Shown here one piece after another: positions 60,987 through 64,000 of a DNA stretch of 64,000 nucleotides (its first letter is position 1; each line of letters begins with the position of its first letter). The stretch is taken from contig NZ_CAMYKO010000004.1 of NCBI RefSeq assembly GCF_947259025.1, positions 489,642-553,641 of the forward strand, given 5' to 3'. The DNA comes from an uncultured Methylophaga sp. (GTDB taxonomy: Bacteria; Pseudomonadota; Gammaproteobacteria; Nitrosococcales; Methylophagaceae). The notes under the pieces were generated by a model, which was not told where the DNA came from, searched no databases, and saw only the letters and a list, made by a program, of their open reading frames with translations. The position numbers and the translations under genes were made by a program.

Positions 60987-61884
60987 TTCGACGGTGATAA
61001 TCCTCAAATAAGATCCAATTATCTTTCTGAGTTAAGCCTACCGAAGCGGTCGCCTGGTCTATAGTGCCAAAGTCATAAATAATGGCCCGGATTTGTTCCC
61101 GAATCAGGGTGAGATAGGCCAGCTGTTTTTGCCAACCTTGTTGCCACTGATCTTTGCCGGCGGGGCCATGACCGGGAACCACATAGCTGACATCCATTTG
61201 CTGCAGTTTTTTACTGTTTTCTATCCAGCCATTGATACTGCCATCAAGCGCAGGGATCCGATCAATAAATAGAAGGTCACCGGTCCACAGGGTCCGGGTG
61301 TTTTTATCCATCACCGTCAGATCATGATCGGTGTGGGCTGTGCTGTAGGCGGTGAGTACGATTTCACGTTGTCCCAGATCCAGGGTCAGCGGTTCGCCGA
61401 TGGCAACCGTCTGGTCAGGTGAGATAAATTCAGCCCCCTGGTAGGCTTCACCCAGCGTCTCAGCAAAGTTTTTCTCAAAAAAGTCTTTGCGCGCCATTAA
61501 AGCCGCCGGCAGTTTTTCATGACCAACAAAGCTGGGCTCGGCTTGTTTGAAGGCGGCATTACCCAGTAGATGATCCGGGTGAACATGGGTGTTGATGACA
61601 TAACAGACCGGCTTATCAGTGGTTTGTTTTACAGCCTTTGCCAGTAGTTCGCCTTCCTTGTAACTGCCGCCGCTGTCAATAACGGCCACACAGTCATCGC
61701 CGACAATAAAGCCGACATTGGCAATGGCGCCGAAATTTTCTTTACTGGCATCCTCATGCACACCCTGATGATAATAAATACCGTCAGTGACCTGTTCTAT
61801 CGGATAGGCCTGATCCTGAGCACAGGCAACTTGCATCAACAGCAGGCCCGGAAAGCACCACAGAGACAGATTTCGGATAAACAT
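60949..61884 (-). CDS. Quinoprotein-relay zinc metallohydrolase (MBL fold)
   Basis: Secreted metallo-beta-lactamase-fold protein of 311 residues. The open frame runs further upstream through gltX antisense; ATG 61884 with GAGGTGAG upstream gives a clear signal peptide (VACA then QDQAYP). Zinc motif THVHPDHLLGN, then STAHTDHDLTV, WTGDLLFIDRIPA and VVPGHGPAG. This family is known beside SoxYZ-like proteins and PQQ dehydrogenases. Its chemistry is unknown; thioester or carrier hydrolysis is a guess. Confidence 0.83.
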   Translation of the reverse strand: MFIRNLSLWCFPGLLLMQVACAQDQAYPIEQVTDGIYYHQGVHEDASKENFGAIANVGFIVGDDCVAVIDSGGSYKEGELLAKAVKQTTDKPVCYVINTHVHPDHLLGNAAFKQAEPSFVGHEKLPAALMARKDFFEKNFAETLGEAYQGAEFISPDQTVAIGEPLTLDLGQREIVLTAYSTAHTDHDLTVMDKNTRTLWTGDLLFIDRIPALDGSINGWIENSKKLQQMDVSYVVPGHGPAGKDQWQQGWQKQLAYLTLIREQIRAIIYDFGTIDQATASVGLTQKDNWILFEDYHRRNVTAAFVELEWE

Positions 61885-61962
61885 GCTCACCTCTATATAT
61901 ATAGTGTCAGGCTGGTACAATAACGCACCTTTGTTAAGACCATCCAGTTGAGAGCTTGTTAC

Positions 61963-63366
61963 ATGACTATTCGTACCCGTTTTGCGCCCAGTCCAACCGG
62001 TTATTTGCATGTCGGCGGTGCCCGCACAGCACTGTTTTCCTGGCTGTATGCCCGTAAACACGGTGGCCAGTTCGTGTTGCGCATTGAAGACACTGACCTT
62101 GAGCGCTCCACGCCGGAGTCGGTCAACGCGATTCTTGAGGGCATGACCTGGCTGGGGCTTGAGTACGATGAAGGGCCTTTCTACCAGACCCAGCGCTTTG
62201 ATCGTTACAAAGAAGTGGTCGATCAATTGATGCAGCAGGGTCATGCCTATTACTGCTACTGCTCCAGGGAAGAACTGGATGAGATGCGCGAGCAGCAGCG
62301 GGCTAACAAGGAAAAGCCGCGTTACGACGGTCGCTGCCGTCATCGCACTGAAGCCAGGCCCGGCGTAGAGCCGGTGATTCGTTTCAAAAACCCGACTGAA
62401 GGCAGTGTGGTGGTGAAAGACGTGATCCGCGGCGATGTCGAGTTCAGCAACAGTGAGCTGGATGATCTGGTTATTGCCCGTCCCGATGGCACACCGACTT
62501 ATAACCTGACCGTGGTGGTCGATGATATGGATATGCAGCTGACCCATGTCATTCGCGGTGATGATCACCTGAATAACTCACCGCGCCAGATCAACCTTTA
62601 CCGCGCACTGGGTGCCGAACCGCCGGTATTCGCTCATGTGCCGATGATCCTGGGTGACGACGGTGCCCGCCTGTCCAAGCGTCATGGTGCCGTCAGTGTG
62701 ATGAGTTACCGCGATCAGGGTTTCCTGCCAGAGGCCTTGCTCAACTATCTGGTTAGACTGGGCTGGTCTCATGGTGACCAGGAAGTCTTTTCGTTGGATG
62801 AAATGACGCAGCTGTTTGATATCCAGGATGTTAATAAAGCGGCGTCCAGTTTTAATAATGAAAAGCTATTGTGGCTCAACCAGCAATACATTAAGACCAG
62901 CAGCCCTGAGCATATTGCCCATCATCTGTGCTGGCATCTGGGACAACGGGATATTGACCCGGCCGCAGGCCCAGAACTGACACGCGTGGTTGAAACCCAG
63001 CAGGAAAGAGCGAAAACGCTGGTGGAAATGGCTGACAATATTGTTTTCTTTTACCGGGATGTCAAAGAATACGATGAAAAGGCCTCGCGTAAATTTCTTA
63101 ACGAGAAAAGCCTGCCCTTGCTGGAAAACATGCTGCAGCGGCTGACTGCGGTCGAGGACTGGCAGGATGAAAAGCTACATGATGAAGTCAAAGCCTGCGC
63201 CGAAGCCAATGAGCTGGGGATGGGGAAAGTCGCACAACCTATCCGTGTTGCTTTAACCGGAAATACCGTTTCACCGTCATTGGGAATTACCCTGGAATTG
63301 ATGGGACGTGAGCGCACTTTGTCCGCAATTGAAAAAGCGATTGACTGGATCAAGGATCATGCCTGA
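61963..63366 (+). CDS. gltX: Glutamyl-tRNA synthetase
   Basis: Class I synthetase of 467 residues charging tRNA-Glu. [22 protein letters not shown] contains the HIGH motif (HVGG), and [14 protein letters not shown] contains the KMSKS-type LSKRH. I start at ATG 61963, not the upstream TTG, because the family begins just before TRFAPSPTG. It is divergent from the metallohydrolase and about 210 bases upstream of xoxF. Confidence 0.96.
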   Translation: MTIRTRFAPSPTGYLHVGGARTALFSWLYARKHGGQFVLRIEDTDLERSTPESVNAILEGMTWLGLEYDEGPFYQTQRFDRYKEVVDQLMQQGHAYYCYCSREELDEMREQQRANKEKPRYDGRCRHRTEARPGVEPVIRFKNPTEGSVVVKDVIRGDVEFSNSELDDLVIARPDGTPTYNLTVVVDDMDMQLTHVIRGDDHLNNSPRQINLYRALGAEPPVFAHVPMILGDDGARLSKRHGAVSVMSYRDQGFLPEALLNYLVRLGWSHGDQEVFSLDEMTQLFDIQDVNKAASSFNNEKLLWLNQQYIKTSSPEHIAHHLCWHLGQRDIDPAAGPELTRVVETQQERAKTLVEMADNIVFFYRDVKEYDEKASRKFLNEKSLPLLENMLQRLTAVEDWQDEKLHDEVKACAEANELGMGKVAQPIRVALTGNTVSPSLGITLELMGRERTLSAIEKAIDWIKDHA

Positions 63367-63413
63367 AAATAAATTTAAAGCTGTTTTTGTATAAAAATCA
63401 GCAGTTTAATTGG

Positions 63414-63432
63414 TCGGGAAAAACTTCCCGAA
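63414..63432. promoter_or_regulatory. Dyad between gltX and xoxF
   Basis: TCGGGAA, five bases, TTCCCGA. It is followed by A-rich, not T-rich, sequence on the + strand, so it is not a good gltX terminator; it could be an operator for xoxF. Confidence 0.45.
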
Positions 63433-63473
63433 AAAAATATGGAAAATATCACAAAAAAGATCAGGAAGATGCT

Positions 63474-63502
63474 TGACTAACGTTTTCAGCACGATTAAGG
63501 TT
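63474..63502 (+). promoter_or_regulatory. Candidate xoxF promoter
   Basis: TTGACT (63474-63479) and TAAGGT (63497-63502), 17 bases apart, about 75 bases before the start codon. Confidence 0.4.
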
Positions 63503-63575
63503 TGCTCTACGCATGAGGTTCAGCAATGAGCATTTCGTGTCGTTAATACTAAAAAGCAATATAGAGGAAAACTTT

Positions 63576-64000
63576 ATGAAGCTGAAAACATTGTCTCTGG
63601 CTATGATGTCACTGGCTGTACCGGGTCTGGTAGCAGCTGATGAACTGGCCACAATGCAAGAAAACGAAAATAACTGGGTTATGCCTGCTGGTGACTACAA
63701 AAACCAGCGTTATTCAGAACTGACACAAATCAATAAAGATAACGTCAAAGATCTGAACATGGCTTGGTCTTTCTCAACGGGTGTATTGCGTGGTCACGAA
63801 GGTAACGCGCTGGTAATGGACGGCACCATGTATGTCCACACACCATTCCCTAACATCGTGTTCGCGCTGGACCTGAACAACGACGGTGCTATCAAGTGGA
63901 AGTACGAGCCTAAGCAAAACTACGACGAAACTGTGCCAGTCATGTGCTGTGACACCGTTAACCGTGGTCTGTCTTATGCTGACGGCAAAATCTTCCTGAA
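63576..64000 (+). CDS. xoxF: XoxF-type methanol dehydrogenase, N-terminal part (cut by window edge)
   Basis: PQQ-dependent periplasmic alcohol dehydrogenase, lanthanide-dependent in the XoxF branch. 141 residues are visible, starting MKLKTLSLAMMSLAVPGLVA (signal peptide). STGVLRGHEGNALV, MYVHTPFPNIVFALDL, IKWKYEPKQ and PVMCCDTVNRGLSYADG match XoxF better than MxaF, where the corresponding block reads VACCDLVNRGLAYWPG. The vicinal Cys pair CC is present. The lanthanide-specific Asp lies outside the window, so the metal assignment rests on this N-terminal resemblance. AGAGGAAA precedes the ATG. Confidence 0.88.
   Translation, partial: MKLKTLSLAMMSLAVPGLVAADELATMQENENNWVMPAGDYKNQRYSELTQINKDNVKDLNMAWSFSTGVLRGHEGNALVMDGTMYVHTPFPNIVFALDLNNDGAIKWKYEPKQNYDETVPVMCCDTVNRGLSYADGKIFL

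Noticed and set aside
61885..62568. Upstream extension of the metallohydrolase frame
   Set aside because: It is antisense to gltX; the signal peptide begins at the ATG at 61884.

Overview
The window looks like chromosome of a gammaproteobacterial methylotroph, most likely a marine Methylophaga-like organism (inferred from gene content only). Pointers are a lanthanide-type methanol dehydrogenase start (xoxF, right edge), a quinoprotein-associated SoxYZ-like/metallohydrolase cluster, a tetrahydromethanopterin (H4MPT) C1 cluster holding both mtdA and mtdB plus beta-RFAP synthase, squalene genes hpnD/hpnE, and a tkt-gap-pgk-pyk-fba sugar-phosphate cluster.

Layout. 1-6.5 kb: lower glycolysis/C3-C6 carbon genes, all rightward. 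6.5-11.3 kb: crcB-DUF190, serS, an M50 protease, a TrpRS with a probable Fe-S motif, and rluB. 11.4-18.2 kb: leftward genes for a GGDEF protein, an SDR, a lipoprotein, ferredoxin-hpnD-hpnE, an HD-GYP regulator and ispB. 18.3-19.0 kb: rplU-rpmA. 19.0-26.0 kb: an integrated mobile element of about 6.9 kb. 26.0-28.6 kb: obg, proB, rpsT (UUG start). 28.7-47.1 kb: housekeeping and repair genes (xthA, recQ, dinB, ampG-like, ppnN, ssb, yajR-like, uvrA, a CYTH protein, a host-attachment-family protein, a TonB-like protein, apbE, gshB), with two noncoding repeat families. 47.2-54.6 kb: glyQS, gmhB, a PlsC-type acyltransferase, a FimX-like receptor and htpX. 54.6-64 kb: the C1 region.

The most unusual feature is the mobile element. 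It is bounded by a perfect 28-bp direct repeat that is itself the rpmA transcription terminator, so insertion leaves a terminator at each junction. It carries a tyrosine integrase at the right end, repeated GTTAGTACAGTAA sites at both ends (probable integrase arm sites), a serine recombinase with nearby palindromes, and a tightly overlapping leftward operon. That operon starts with a short protein resembling small-terminase/DNA-packaging proteins, followed by a zinc-finger protein of phage type, an acidic protein with a basic tail, two small proteins and a ParB-like protein. There are also several mini-ORFs and a candidate small RNA. No capsid, portal, large terminase or replicase gene is visible. 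I infer a small phage satellite or packaged parasitic element; this is a hypothesis.

In the C1 region the pieces fit one pathway: XoxF would oxidise methanol in the periplasm, the two SoxYZ-like proteins and the metallohydrolase belong to families repeatedly found beside quinoprotein dehydrogenases, and MtdA/MtdB oxidise methylene-H4MPT in the cytoplasm with cofactor synthesis encoded in the same operon.
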